64,000 nucleotides of DNA from assembly GCF_000801105.2 (NCBI RefSeq), contig NC_079517.1, positions 18,547,579 through 18,611,578 of the forward strand, given 5' to 3'. The notes under the pieces are model-generated. The model ran no database searches and had not been told where the DNA came from. It was given only the letters and a program-made list of their open reading frames with translations. A program made the position numbers and the translations under genes. Below are positions 12,086 through 23,903 of the stretch, one piece after another. How positions within the stretch are numbered: position 1 is the first letter of the stretch; each line of letters starts with the position of its first letter. This DNA comes from Raphanus sativus (lineage: Eukaryota; Streptophyta; Magnoliopsida; Brassicales; Brassicaceae).

Positions 12086-12563
12086 ACTTTCTTAAGTGGA
12101 ACAAATTGATACAATAACTGTTCAACTGTTTTTTTTTGTTGTTGCTAAGAATGTGAACAAATTGAATACAAGTTGATCATAAAATGAATAATTAACAGAT
12201 ATACAAGTTTTTTTGCTTGGATCCCATTCTTCTTATGCAGCTAGATGGTTCCTAAACACCCAAAAAGAGATTTAGAAAAAAAAAACACTTCGGAACAAGA
12301 TTACCTGTAACAAGTTTTCTGTGGAAAAAAAGGTAACTTGAGAGCCAATGCTAAAACAAATAAAACAAGGTTACTAGGACAATAAGATAATGACTAGAGG
12401 GAGGTTCGCTCAGAGCTCATTAGGTGGAGACTGTCTGTTTCTACTGCTCCAGTCTCCTAAAATTTAGGCTTTCATCCTAATGGTATTGTTAATTAAATGC
12501 AGTCTTTTTAATTGATTTCCACATCTCATATTTTGAAGTCGATGCCATTGTTATAATCTTACA
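12086..12563. other. Intergenic after HSP70 pseudogene
   Basis: A VNHF-like continuation of HSP70 may persist to about 12110. No other feature is seen. Confidence 0.4.
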
Positions 12564-13436
12564 CTAGATCATGACCCGCGCACCTGCGCGGATTTATCTT
12601 TTGATTCACATATTTTATATACATGTTGTATATTATTTAAGATTTATAATATACAAAATTAGAATGATCCGGAACCAAAAAAAACCGACCCGGACAAAAA
12701 AAATCAAATACCTACTTAGAACCAAATGTTGAGAACTCGAAGAATTCATACGTGAAATGAACAGATTTATACCCGACCCAGTGAGCTAACTTTCAAACAT
12801 AATATCTTTTGTTATATTTTTAATTTATTTTTTTGAGTTGGTGAGATTTACTATTTATTCGGAAGATTTTTGGCTAACTTATTGGTATATATATATTCGT
12901 AGGTTTCTTTTTTTCTGAACAGGAAAAAAAAGATTTGGGTCTTGATTAAATTTATCTTATATAACAAATTGTTGCTACAGATAATTTTTATAAAAACTAA
13001 TTTGTAACAGTAATATCATTTTTGTTATAAATTAGTATATCATGGTTTATAGGTTCAAAGTATAGAGTTAGTCATTTTCATAGTATTACTAATATTCATA
13101 GATGCAAGTTAATGAATACATATAATATATTGTATTATTAGTAATCTGTCGTATAGTATTATATGTTAGTAGATGTATTATTAATAATCTATCTTATAGT
13201 ATAATATGCTAGTGTGGATGTATCTAGTTTATAGTAAAATATATGCAATATAAGGAAACATGCGTAGTGGATATAATAATAAGGTAAGAAGTAAAAAATT
13301 ATGGTAATATTGATATTAGTCATTTATAAAAGAGCATGTCTAATAATAAGTAGATTAATATAGCATTAATTACATAAGGTCCAACTTTAAAATCTACCTA
13401 GAAAAAGTTGTAATGTTTCTGTTTTAATAAGATAGA
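12564..13436 (-). mobile_element. Complete non-autonomous Helitron, 873 bp
   Basis: On the minus strand the 5' end is TCTATCTTATTAAAACAGAA, preceded by host A (T at 13437 on the plus strand). The 3' end is the hairpin CCGCGC-AGGT-GCGCGG, then GTCATGAT and CTAG, with host T next (plus-strand A at 12563). Start, hairpin, CTAG and A/T target all fit the Helitron rules. No Rep/helicase is encoded. The 5' end is nearly identical to that of the Helitron at 43200-43846, so both belong to one family. Confidence 0.85.
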
Positions 13437-15009
13437 TACTTCGAGTACAAGTGGGATAATAAAAAAACATGATTACGGTCCTTATCGTAATGTTAATTAA
13501 ACTCTGCCATTTAAAATGATTTATACATGTTATATTGATTAAGCAGTTCTACTTTTAAAAATCTTCAAAACTTTGAGTTTTTTAACTTTATTAAATATGG
13601 ATTCGGCATTTGCCTGGACTATTTAAAAAACATGACATTACATACTTCTCATGTTTACATCGTAGCCTTCAGTCGGGAGATAGCACTAACTGTATAAGGT
13701 ATACCATATCTAACTGTAGAGGTAAAATAATTTGTTTACAATGCTCATTTGGTCTTAATGTATGTCTCAACACCAATCTTGAGATTAAGGTTTTGCATTT
13801 CGTGTTTAGCAGAAAATTTGGGGAAGGTTGCAAGGCAAGCTAGGAAGCATTTTAGAGACCTCAAAAAGTTCCAAATCAAACCTAGGCAAGTGGACTTACA
13901 CAACTTCAACTAATTCTTTTGTACGGAGACCCTAAAAGTCTATTTTACAATTATTTCCTCATTCTTAAATTGCAGTCCTATAACTGGTAGTCCAGCCTGC
14001 GGAAGTTGTTCTTTTGCTAATTGCGGAGAATGAAGTACCACATGTTCTGGAGGTGCAACTTCTTAAAAAAATAGCGCATCAAATTAGCTCAAATGCCAAA
14101 AATGAAGTAGAGAGGTAAAAGTTACCAACCAACTATTATTTGCACCTGATTTCACACTTATTTAAAACATGCACTCAGCTCATCACAAGATAATGCTAAA
14201 GCAAAGAGAGCTCTACAGATTCAAATTATGACGTTTACATGGGAGATGACGAATACAACAACAAAAAACTCCTCACCTTTAATAAACAATACAAATCTCA
14301 AAGCTATCATGCTTGCTTCAAATTTTAAACTTATACAAACATCTCAAGTTAGTGGTGATTATCCCTGCGTTTACTTTCAACATATCATTCAGCGCAACGT
14401 TGATATAATCCAGGTATGCATCTATTATGCTACAGGAAATCAGCCCAGATGAATCCCACATCCCGCTCGCAGGACCAAACTAAGATATCTTTCAAAAGTT
14501 AGCTCAAGTTAGCCCAGATGCCACCCACGCACACAAAAAATATACTTGACTCTTAAGAAACTCTCAGCCTCACTTGAGAACATACTCAACGCACCTTAAC
14601 AAGGTGAAGCAGAGCTTGCTATTAGAGGTATCTACACCCAACGCCATGGTAAAGAAGCCTCCTCGGGCCAGCTGGCTTGAAAGCATCAGACTCAAGTAAA
14701 ACAAACACTATACAAAACTAAAATAGATCATCTATCACCGGAAAGAATTGTTACACACATAATAATCAAACATAACAATACTGAAAAATAAAATACACTA
14801 AATTAAAACATTTGTTACTCTTACTTCATAGGTAAAATAATTAACAACATTATAAAAAAATAGTCATTCTTAGTTCTTTTTTTTTGAAACATAGTTATTC
14901 TTACTTTTTTTGTTCTTCAGTCTCAAATTGAAACAGTAATCAAATAGGAATATAAATCATTACATTTTCCATAATTTTTAATTTAATAATTCTGTGTTCT
15001 CTATCAAAA
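13437..15009. other. Region between Helitron ends, possible captured fragments
   Basis: This stretch is less AT-rich than its surroundings and has several short open stretches (13610-13843, 14228-14452) that I cannot assign. It may be the body of the plus-strand Helitron that ends at 15208, but I could not locate that element's 5' TC terminus. Confidence 0.35.
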
Positions 15010-15208
15010 ACAATGTTAGTGGGTTTTTTAACTCAAACCAACAAATTTAATAAAATTTACAATCTGATCTTAGAATAAAAATAGATTATATTTATTATTT
15101 TCATTACAAAGTAAATTTCTAAATGTTATATAAAATTTTAAAAAAAGTATTTAATATAAGATAGTTTTAGTGTAAATTCACCCGCCCGTAGGGCGGGCCA
15201 ATCCCTAG
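15010..15208 (+). mobile_element. Helitron 3' end, plus strand
   Basis: Hairpin CCCGCCC-GTA-GGGCGGG (15181-15197) is followed by CCAATCC and CTAG (15205-15208), with host T at 15209. The preceding 190 bp is clearly homologous to 59640-59836, which ends in a decayed version of the same hairpin, so the two ends define one family. Confidence 0.75.
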
Positions 15209-15354
15209 TATGTAATATAAGTAGCGTGTAATATTAATAATAGATAATATTAGTGAAGGAATCCAAAACTTAATAACAATCGGTAGATAAAAAAATAGAA
15301 GCGTGTGTATATTTGTAGTTCCAACTTATTAGGTTCAAAAAAAAATGTCATGGT

Positions 15355-15644
15355 TGTTGTAAAACTTGTATTTCTTCTTCTTATTGATGTGCCAATAGGC
15401 ATCTATATATATACATGTTACAAGGAAGAGATAAATGGAAAGATCCTATTTCCAATAGGAAATAGGAAATACATGGAAATAGTAATATCCTAATACAAAT
15501 ATGCTAATACATAAATATGGTAAAGTCTAAGTCTTCCTTTCTTCCTCATGCGTCTGGTCCGGTTCGGTATTGTCTGTCCGGTACGTCCGCCCGGTACTGT
15601 CCGGTACGGTTCGGTTATGTCCGTCCATCCAATGGTTTATAACA
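15355..15644 (-). repeat. 3' LTR of copia A
   Basis: 290 bp, TG...CA. The inner edge is followed by CTCCCCCTT (15645-15653), the polypurine tract on the opposite strand. It contains repeated GGTC/CCGG(T/A)AC motifs near its promoter-distal end. Confidence 0.93.
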
Positions 15645-15649
15645 CTCCC

Positions 15650-18600
15650 CCTTGGACGCCATAACCGTTTCAGAGTTCATAGTGTGCTTCATGTTGCCTC
15701 ATTAAAACCTTACCAGGAAAACCCAGTGGGACAAAACCTTGGTGAAGGAAAAAGAGTACAACACACACTACTCCCCCTGATGAATGCATCACTGAAGATG
15801 TCCGTGTAAGGACTTGTAAATATTGATTCAGTGAGCTTGGAGTGTCTGTGTTTCTTTCTCTTAGAATTTCGCAGAAGAACACTTGGACGTACTGTGCCTT
15901 ATGTCGTCCAACTTATAATATGGTCGACCATTATGGTCCTTGACCAAAAACGTATGTCTCCTAGACTACTAACCACTTTACTTGGTTGGATCTCATCCAT
16001 AAGTGTTTATGGATCGTCCTATAGTATGACCTGGTCGTTTATGGACAGTGAGATATTTCTCTTAAGTACTATCGAAAATGTACTGAACTGGTCGATCCAT
16101 ATTGTGTCATAGACCTTGTCTATACACGTCCATAATTTTCTCATGAGTGTCTTAGATCATGACTTGATCAGTGATCATTACTACAATGAGTTTTACATAC
16201 TCATTAGACTTTGGTTCTATAACCAAGTACACTCATCGGACCTTATTCTTGGCAATCAATCTTTTTTGCCATATGTACTATCCATACTGATAGTTGATAC
16301 CTCAAAAGTCATACCACGTTTTGGGTTAACAAAATTAGTCATCTCTCATGGATGATTCGGCCGGAAAGAAGCCGGACATAGTCTTTGATTTGGTATGGTC
16401 TTTGGCGTGAACCATAATGGTTCTCTTCGCTTTTTGTTGTGACCATCTTATATCTTACTTAGGGCGTGCTGATCTCATACACATACCCACGACTATGGTC
16501 TCTGCTATGAGTTATTGCAGTCCTTATATACATAGTCTTAAGAATCAATCTTGTTTATACACACACACAACCTTTGATGGATGTCTAAGATGTTGTTGGT
16601 GTGTTGCTATCAAGCCTTTGCCGTAGACCATTGGGTCATAGACCACGACCAATCACATGGTGATTGGTACTTCTCTCATACGGCTATATCTGTATATGCA
16701 GTCCCATGTCCTTAGTTCGTATGGACCTTTGCTAGGCGTGCTTATGGACTGCTACATGATAGCTGATCTTTTGAGATCTAGAAATAAACTGTATCAACCT
16801 CTCTTTAGGCTGGTTCCAAACACAAGGGATTTTGTACTTCTTATAAGTATGTATGGACTGAATTGGATTGTTCTTAGACAGATCCTTTACTTATACAGCT
16901 GCTTAATGATTCAGTCCATGAACAGCTTAGGAACAATGCTGTTCATTGAGAATTTCTTTTCTCATCTTTGTGGTACCTTTATAATATTTGATCCAGTGAT
17001 CCATATGCTTGCTTACTACGTTTTTATCTCTTACTTATGACCAGACCTTTGTCAATTTCAAATCTGAGTAGTAGCATCCACCACATAGGAGTATATCTCC
17101 TTATAAACTGTTTTTCGGTCTCTGTGAGTAACCTTGTGTAATCAGCTATGCTCAAATGCTGTAAATAGGCACATGCACGTCTTAGACCACGTGACCATGT
17201 CCTTATCTCACGGTTTACTTTCCTCACATGACCCATTCACTGGTTTTATCACTTGATGGCGTTTTATGGCCAATACGTCCATCTTTCTTTACTTTAAACC
17301 TCACGTCCATTTTATTCTTTGTGAGTACTCTCGTGGGTTAATGATCCTCGCATTATATCTTATACTCAAGTGCTACTTTCTTTTATGAGTTCTCTTATAT
17401 GTAAATACATCAGTGGTGTTAACACTCTTATATATGGTTCCATTGTGTTCCAGACATATCCAAATCGATTTGAGATTTCATTATCTAGGACCTTTATTTC
17501 CTTGCAGTTTGGCGTCCCAAACTACATGGTCTGGTACCTTAGATGGTTAGCTGGCCAGCCTTATCTCCATGTCCGGACTGGTTCCCTTTTGAACTCGGAT
17601 TTATATCATTCTGTGCACCTTTTCATTTCTTTCTATCCGAGGTTCCTTTATCTTATGGAACACTTTGGTCTATCTTGTATAGACTCTGTAGCAACTTGAT
17701 TGTGTCTCTTAGGACATCAAATTTCGTGGTGCATAAGCTGGTATGACATTTAGTCATTCTTTTCTTTCCTTTCGGGTCAATGTGTCTGGCATTTAGTTCT
17801 GCTAGCTTTTGCATTATTTGATCACATTCTTTGGACGTCTTAGATTATATTTCTAGTCCGAGGATCTTGCCAAGACAATGATGGTTAATACCAATATCTT
17901 ACTCTTTATCCAGCTTATAGCTTTCTCACTTTTGATGTTGGACAGTCGGATTACTCATGCAATCCGTGAACCTGGCCATTTAATCTTATCACCCATATTT
18001 GGCTCAAGGTTTCATATAAATTCGTGGGAGAAAGTCATACTCCTATCCAACATATATTCCCAATTCTTATCTCAGTTTCTATCTTAGAAAGCACATATGA
18101 ATGTGGTGGTTAAATCTCTTTAAGATTTCATATGTCTGGTCGTGACCCGTATTCAATCTGAGATGGGAATATCTATGCTCACTTATATGGCCTGATGCAT
18201 ATTGTCTTTACACATGTATATCAGTGTGTTCCCAAGCATTAGGTCGTGGCCTTTGTATTATAAGAAATCGGCCAAATGATTGTCCATGGTTCTGTTTTCG
18301 ACCCGGTCGGTTTCATCGTCCGTGGTACGGTCGTATGAACTTTGTTGACCGCGTCCACGTCCTGTCCATCCATCCCGGTCTCGACCGGATGGTTTATCAT
18401 GATGGACGTGGCTTGTCTTTGTATTAATTTACCATGGTCATAGACCATGTCCCACGGATCATGTTCATGTTTTTATAGTATGGTCATGTACCACACGGGT
18501 GTGTATTCTCCCCCTCATGAACATGTTATAAACCATTATGCCATTTCATGATACTTGGGACAGTTAAGCCTCATGAGCTTCCCTTGTGTACATGTTTCAC

Positions 18601-19150
18601 AACGTGAGATTCTATGGGATAACTCTTTTGTGCCTTTCAATTATTTGCATCAAGTTTGGATCGATCCGGATGGCTAGTCCGGTCATGCCATTAAGTGTAA
18701 TTTCCAACTGGTTACCATGGCTCTTTTGCCTTTCATCATACTGATCTTAGCATAGTATTAATCAGTAGAGTACATAGGTATAGTCTTGACCACTTTCTTA
18801 TAAGGCCTTAGGCGATTTTTCTTTCATAATCTGTAGGAACCTTTTGTTCTCTTTTGCCCATTGTTTCTATATGGAAACCATTTATTGTTAGTACTCAATG
18901 GGCCACAAAATTGGGTGTATATAATGCCCTTCAGGCAATGCCTTGGCTGTGGTCTAACTATCCTTCTAGAACAAGATTTATTGGGAGAATTTTATTTTTA
19001 TTTTTCGTGGATATTTTTATGCTTTGTAATTCTAAGATAAATAAAAATCATTCAATAAAGGTTTTCATAAAAACACCAAATCATATAACATAATAAGATT
19101 TAAAGTAAAACAAACAAACAAAGCAAAATTTCAGGATGTCAAATGGCCTT
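15650..19150 (-). pseudogene. Decayed copia pol of element A
   Basis: No long minus-strand frame survives, but fragments of the copia polyprotein are readable in shifting frames. Near 17040-17130 a YKEIYSYVVDATT stretch matches the reverse-transcriptase segment Y-E-TYSPVVDATT. Just upstream is a HKTPSSDKTSEWVM-like remnant of the TP-GVKPVG-KWVF segment. An Arg/Gly-rich patch (GRGRGQ) near 18330-18400 suggests the basic end of gag. Element B shows the same remnants at equivalent positions. The plus-strand frames of up to 127 codons here are by-products of decay. Confidence 0.7.
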
Positions 19151-19789
19151 TTAGCCTATGGTCAAGCCGGCCACTCCAACTGTCACTTTGGATGTGGCTT
19201 CCTCGGATTTATTATCTCTTTCATCACAATCTGCTTCATAACCACTCATCTCATTCTTTATTTGATTCATCCACTCTCTTTGTAATAAGTATGAAAAGAG
19301 ATCATTGTATGTGGTGAAACATTTCTCTCTATGATGTAAAAATAGATCTCTTGGATCTGCTGTAGAGAATGTCTTTTCAAGTAATTCCTCATCTGTTAAC
19401 TTTTCACCACATAATATCAGGTTATGAGCTATTTCGGACAGGGTATAATTATATTCTTCCACGGACCCATAGTCCCGGAATCTGAGGCTCATCCACTCAT
19501 GCCTTATCTTTGGTAATAACACCTTAGTGTATCTGGACATTAATTCTGTCCAGAGGCATCGGGGGCTCTCTATATCTCGGTACTGATTTCTCAGTTCCTC
19601 AATGAGATGATGGCTCATTACTGTTAATGCCATTTCGTTCTTGGTTCCATGATCATCCTTGATGATACATTTCCCAAGACCCTCTGTCCATAGTATATAT
19701 GAGATATTCATTGCCCATCCTAGATAATTTTCTCCAGAAATTTCTAGGGTATCATAATCCAAGGTTGACATCTGAATCATATCAATCAA
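19151..19789 (-). CDS. copia gag polyprotein, UBN2 type (212 aa)
   Basis: The frame opens with an STLDYDTLEISGENYLGWAM segment typical of the N-terminus of plant copia gag (UBN2 family). It then has RNQYRDIESPRCLWTELMSRY, VEEYNYTLSEI, GEKLTDEELLEKTFSTADPR and HREKCFTTYNDLFSYLLQRE, all hallmark positions of that domain. The protein should assemble the virus-like particle of the retroelement. It ends without a CCHC zinc knuckle and without continuing into protease, so it is either truncated or a gag-only product. The start could be M1 or the later M that precedes STLDYD. The equivalent frame in element B is broken. Confidence 0.88.
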   Translation of the reverse strand: MIDMIQMSTLDYDTLEISGENYLGWAMNISYILWTEGLGKCIIKDDHGTKNEMALTVMSHHLIEELRNQYRDIESPRCLWTELMSRYTKVLLPKIRHEWMSLRFRDYGSVEEYNYTLSEIAHNLILCGEKLTDEELLEKTFSTADPRDLFLHHREKCFTTYNDLFSYLLQREWMNQIKNEMSGYEADCDERDNKSEEATSKVTVGVAGLTIG

Positions 19790-20774
19790 TCAATCAATCA
19801 ATTCTTAGAATTCATGCATTCAAATAATCAATCAAACATGAAAATACTTTTAGAAATTTTATCACTCAATATATCAATGGTTCACACCAACCAAAACAAA
19901 AATTTCTAACAAGTATTAATCAATCAACATGAAATATCCCTTTAAGCAATCAATGATCAATGGTGAGCATTCTAGCAATATTCCTATTTCAGATTCAGTA
20001 TGTAATATGCAATTTAACATAAGCTGAAAACTTTTCAGAAAAGAAATTTTTTTATAAAAAGAAACTTTCTATTTTTTCAGAAAAGGAAATTTTCCATTTT
20101 AGCAGAAAGGAAATTTCAACAAATCAATCAATCAAGCAATCAATAAAATAATTCAGATTTCAGTTTATAGAATTTATAGTTTGTGAAATCGACCAAGATG
20201 GGTTTAAGGGGTGATCGATTTCTATTGGCTCTGATTGATCATTCAGATCATAAGGTTTTCGAGATCCAAGAACACTTAGTGTTTTGGTTTTAATTGATTT
20301 AATCAATCTCTTATTGAATAAGGAATATTTGTGCTTCTAACAACCTAATGACCGTTTGATCTAGCAACTTAACGGGAGAACTAAACCAAATCCAAATTCC
20401 TCAAATTTATTTAGGGATTCAATTGTCCTAGGTTTTTAGGTTCATCAAATTTTAATGTTCAATCCTTTAACAAACAACCAAATTCGTTTTGATATGGTTC
20501 CAAAGGGTGTTTCAGATTTTATTTACCTTTAGATTGGAGAAAATCTGAAACTGGACCACCTAGAGAGAGGAGAGAAAACCGCGAACGGCTTGAACGTCTA
20601 TCGCGAGCAAGGAACGGGCTGATCGGATCGTCCGGAACCTCTACCGGCTGTTGGATGAACTGTCGGATCGTCTGGTGGCTTATCGGGTGCTGATCAATTC
20701 GTCGAATGGTCAGTATGGGTGCTGGTCGGATGAGAATGGAAAGACAGCTAGGGTTTCCTTTAGTAAAAAGGAAA

Positions 20775-21130
20775 TTGTCAACGCGGATTGAAACGGAGGT
20801 GGAGAACGCGTCTGAACTCGGATTGAGACGAGGTTTGCGGCGCTGGATTCTTCTCGTCGAGAGCTTCAATTGGATATATGGAACGTCGGCTAAATCCTTA
20901 TGGTTTAAGAGATACGTCGATTTGAAGTTGCGTCCGAATTAGGGTTTTGAATCAAGTTGACGGCGCTTCTTGTAATAGCTCGTGAGAACGCGTCCGGTAT
21001 CGGATTGCGATGAGGTCGACGGCGTTGGATTCGTCTCGTCGAGATCTTGAATTTGATAGGTGGCGTGTCGTCTGGATCCGTCGGGTTGAGGAGATACGGT
21101 GTTTTGAAGTTTCGTCTGATTTCTAGGGTT
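20775..21130 (-). repeat. Two tandem leader repeats of copia A
   Basis: Two diverged units of about 180 bp share GACGAGGT--GCGGCG-TGGATTC, a CTCGTCGAGA stretch and a CGTC-GGATCC-T segment. Element B has three such units in the same place (about 38401-38965), so this is a conserved property of the untranslated leader. Confidence 0.75.
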
Positions 21131-21201
21131 TATGGTGGTTGCTGGGAAAAAGGGTTTCGAAATTCACTCAGGGTTTTCTCAGAGCTCTCGTGCTGATAAC
21201 G

Positions 21202-21491
21202 TGTTGTAAAACTTGTATTTCTTCTTCTTATTGATGTGCCAATAGGCATCTATATATATACATGTTACAAGGAAGAGATAAATGGAAAGATCCTATTTCC
21301 AATAGGAAATAGGAAATACATGGAAATAGTAATATCCTAATACAAATATGCTAATACATAAATATGGTAAAGTCTAAGTCTTCTTTTCTTCCTCATGCGT
21401 CTGGTCCGGTTCGGTATTGTCTGTCCGGTACGTCCGCCCGATACTGTCCGGTACGGTTCGGTTATGTCCGTCCATCCAATGGTTTATAACA
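21202..21491 (-). repeat. 5' LTR of copia A
   Basis: 290 bp, two transitions relative to the other LTR. Its inner edge carries CTCGTGCTGATAACG (21187-21201), the complement of the putative tRNA primer-binding site. Confidence 0.93.
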
Positions 21492-21639
21492 ATGGTAGAG
21501 TTTAAATAGGAATCTATTTTAATAGAGTACATGTTTTGGTTAAAACCGTATGATTCTGCTTCCGTCCTTGTGGCCAAACATTGAAAAAGAAATGAAGTCA
21601 ACAACTAAAATCACTGTTTTTCATTTTTATCCTTTCCAC

Positions 21640-22156
21640 TAGGGGTAGGACAAACCTGGTATCCAAGGTATATCAGGATACCCGGATTGGATCTGTAAAA
21701 TTGATATCCGGATCTAGATTTGAGAATTTTGGGTATTCGAGGTTCGGATATCCAGACTAAAATCCGAATACCTGCAGATATCTAGATCTCAACCATTTTT
21801 TTTTTTTAAATTAAATTAAAAATTAGCTAATTAACTATTTATTTAGTCTATTTAAAACTATTTTTAAAAATAAAATTGAAAAATTATTGAAATTTAATAA
21901 AATTAAAATTTTATTTATTTTATATATAAACTATATATGGTATACATATATAAATATATTTATATTTTAAATATTATATATATAATAGGTCCGGATCCGA
22001 ATCCGGGTACCCGGACCTAAAATTTTACTACCCGGATCCGTATCCGGATCTGCCGGATCCATAGAAACACTATCCGGATCCGGGCTTTCCGGATATCCGT
22101 TTTTTCGGAGCGGATACCTGATCGGATCGCGGATCAGGATTTTAATTCCAGGCCTA
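21640..22156. mobile_element. hAT-type MITE (517 bp) with CCGGAT repeats
   Basis: Ends are TAGGGGTAGGACAAAC and, on the minus strand, TAGGCCTGGAATTAAA. They are flanked by a perfect 8 bp duplication, CTTTCCAC (21632-21639; 22157-22164), the hAT signature. The subterminal parts are built of degenerate TATCCGGATC repeats around an AT-rich core. No transposase. Confidence 0.85.
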
Positions 22157-22164
22157 CTTTCCAC

Positions 22165-22443
22165 TATAAATAAAAGATTGTTATACCATTTATGGTCAGG
22201 TTATTTTACTCAATATTCATATATTAAGAATATAGTCATGCACTGATATATATCTGTGTGAATTTGGTCTAAAAATAGACAACGTTCTCCTTCTTGACGC
22301 GTGAAAATTCTTTAATACAATAGTTGATATTGTATTATACTATATTTATTAAATATATAGAACATAATAATTAATTTATTTGACAATAAATTGTAAAGAG
22401 GATAAGAAAGATAAGAAAGATGAAAAAAATGGTGGATAATGCT

Positions 22444-22446
<3 letters not shown>
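22165..22446. other. Short AT-rich spacer
   Basis: No feature seen between the hAT MITE and the GA microsatellite. Confidence 0.5.

Positions 22447-22518
<72 letters not shown>
22447..22518 (+). repeat. (GA)n microsatellite, left half
   Basis: About 36 uninterrupted GA units directly abutting the gypsy LTR. The matching GA run at 30513-30599 abuts the other LTR. Confidence 0.98.
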
Positions 22519-22520
<2 letters not shown>

Positions 22521-23903
22521 TTAGGAGTTTTGAGGCTCCTAAGTCAAATGATAGTATAGTGGAAGTAAGTTGTCGAACCAGTTCTGAGGGATTTAAAATC
22601 AGAGAGAATGCAAGTATTTATCTAATCTAAGTGCAACCAGTGATTTGATGAATTCTAAACTAATGATTAAAGCTAATGCAAAGCAGTAAAATGATACTCT
22701 TAAGCTATTGGAAAGGAGAACTCATGGGTATAGGGGTTTAGACATTGGGTGATCAGGTTTCGATCTAAGGAATGCAAATGATAAATCAAACTATCAACCT
22801 TAAGCCTAGACACAATTCTAAGCAAGCTCTATGTCTAGATGAATGCTCATTTGCTAACATATCTCAAACATCAAATGTCTTTGGTTGAATAACATGCAAG
22901 CAATCATTACTAACAAGTCTATTAGCTATCTTAGCATCTTTAACAACAAATGTCTTTGGCAAAGTACACTAAAAGCCTAGGAGAGTTGACTCAGGCATTT
23001 CATCGAACACCTGTCGGGTGAGAAATGCTTAGAGATCACCCTTTGAGTGGCCTACTCAAATGATGCAGTAAGATCACTCTACTAGCAAGGAACAAGTATG
23101 ATCTATACCTAAAACATCCTAGAACTAGCCTAATCACCCTTAATCACCCTAACCCATGAATCCAAAAGGTGATTACTCACTAATCTCCATGATTTCTCTT
23201 AAACCCATGATGGATTTCAGATTAATCATGTAGAGAAATAGATGAGAGATCACAAGAACAATAACAAATCAAGCCAAAAAGAGATGTTTTTCTTGAGAGA
23301 GTTTGTGTTCTTTAATAGATAAAAGATATCTCGTTTTCTTTTTGATTACAAAAGTATCAATATGAATCAAAGAAAACCTAATGGTTTCCTTTTAAAATGT
23401 CTAAAATACCCTTTTAAAGTGTTTAAATTCGAGCAAGTAAATGACTTAACCCGGGTAGGAATCATGGTCGACAACCCGGGTCATCCAACCCGCGTCAGTT
23501 TGGTCTCGACACGTCCAGCTCCAAGCGCCCGGGTAAGGTACCCCGAGCACTCCAACCCGCGTCAGTTTCCTTGCGACGTTGCTCCAGGCGCCCGGGTACT
23601 CCATCCCCTGCACGAGCAACCCGAGTCGACCAATGGTGAGGCATGCGCCCGGGTAAGCTATCCCGGGTCATTCTACCCGGGTCCGATTCATCCAACTTCA
23701 TGTGTGGCTTGACTAGACTCCATTCTTCACCCCAATTTGGATCACAAAGTTTCCAAACACTCCCAATCAGTCCATAAGACACTCCAGCACCTGATAAGGA
23801 CATATGTGTGCCAAATGCAACCTAAACATGCCTAAATCCTAATCTATATGATGCAAATGCTTATGAATGAATGGTTAAAACAATGCAAATATGCAAGACA
23901 TCA
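22519..23903 (-). repeat. 3' LTR of gypsy C (1385 bp)
   Basis: TG...CA. It contains a cluster of seven CCCGGG-centred motifs at about 23449-23690. The 116-codon plus-strand frame at 23362-23712 recurs in the other LTR copies and is not evidence of a gene. Confidence 0.92.

Larger units (their letters stand above)
15355..21491 (-). mobile_element. Ty1/copia LTR retrotransposon A
   Basis: 290 bp LTRs (15355-15644 and 21202-21491) begin TGTTG and end AACA, differ at only 2 of 290 positions, and are flanked by a perfect 5 bp duplication, ATGGT (15350-15354; 21492-21496). Polarity is minus: a purine tract (AAGGGGGAG on the minus strand) abuts the left LTR, and a primer-binding-like TTATCAGCACGAG (minus) abuts the right LTR. 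Order on the minus strand: 5' LTR, about 1.4 kb leader with tandem repeats, intact UBN2-type gag, decayed pol, 3' LTR. It is closely related to element B at 33225-39161. Confidence 0.93.

Noticed and set aside
15831..18427. Series of plus-strand frames of 60-127 codons
   Set aside because: They are antisense to a decayed copia pol whose minus-strand remnants are recognisable; equivalent frames in element B do not align as proteins.
20519..20942. Opposed 116- and 78-codon frames in the copia A leader
   Set aside because: They overlap on opposite strands inside tandem leader repeats and have no protein-like features.
23362..23712. 116-codon plus-strand frame repeated in each gypsy LTR (also 29182-29475, 29971-30321)
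   Set aside because: It lies in LTRs on the antisense strand and is conserved only because the LTR is repeated.
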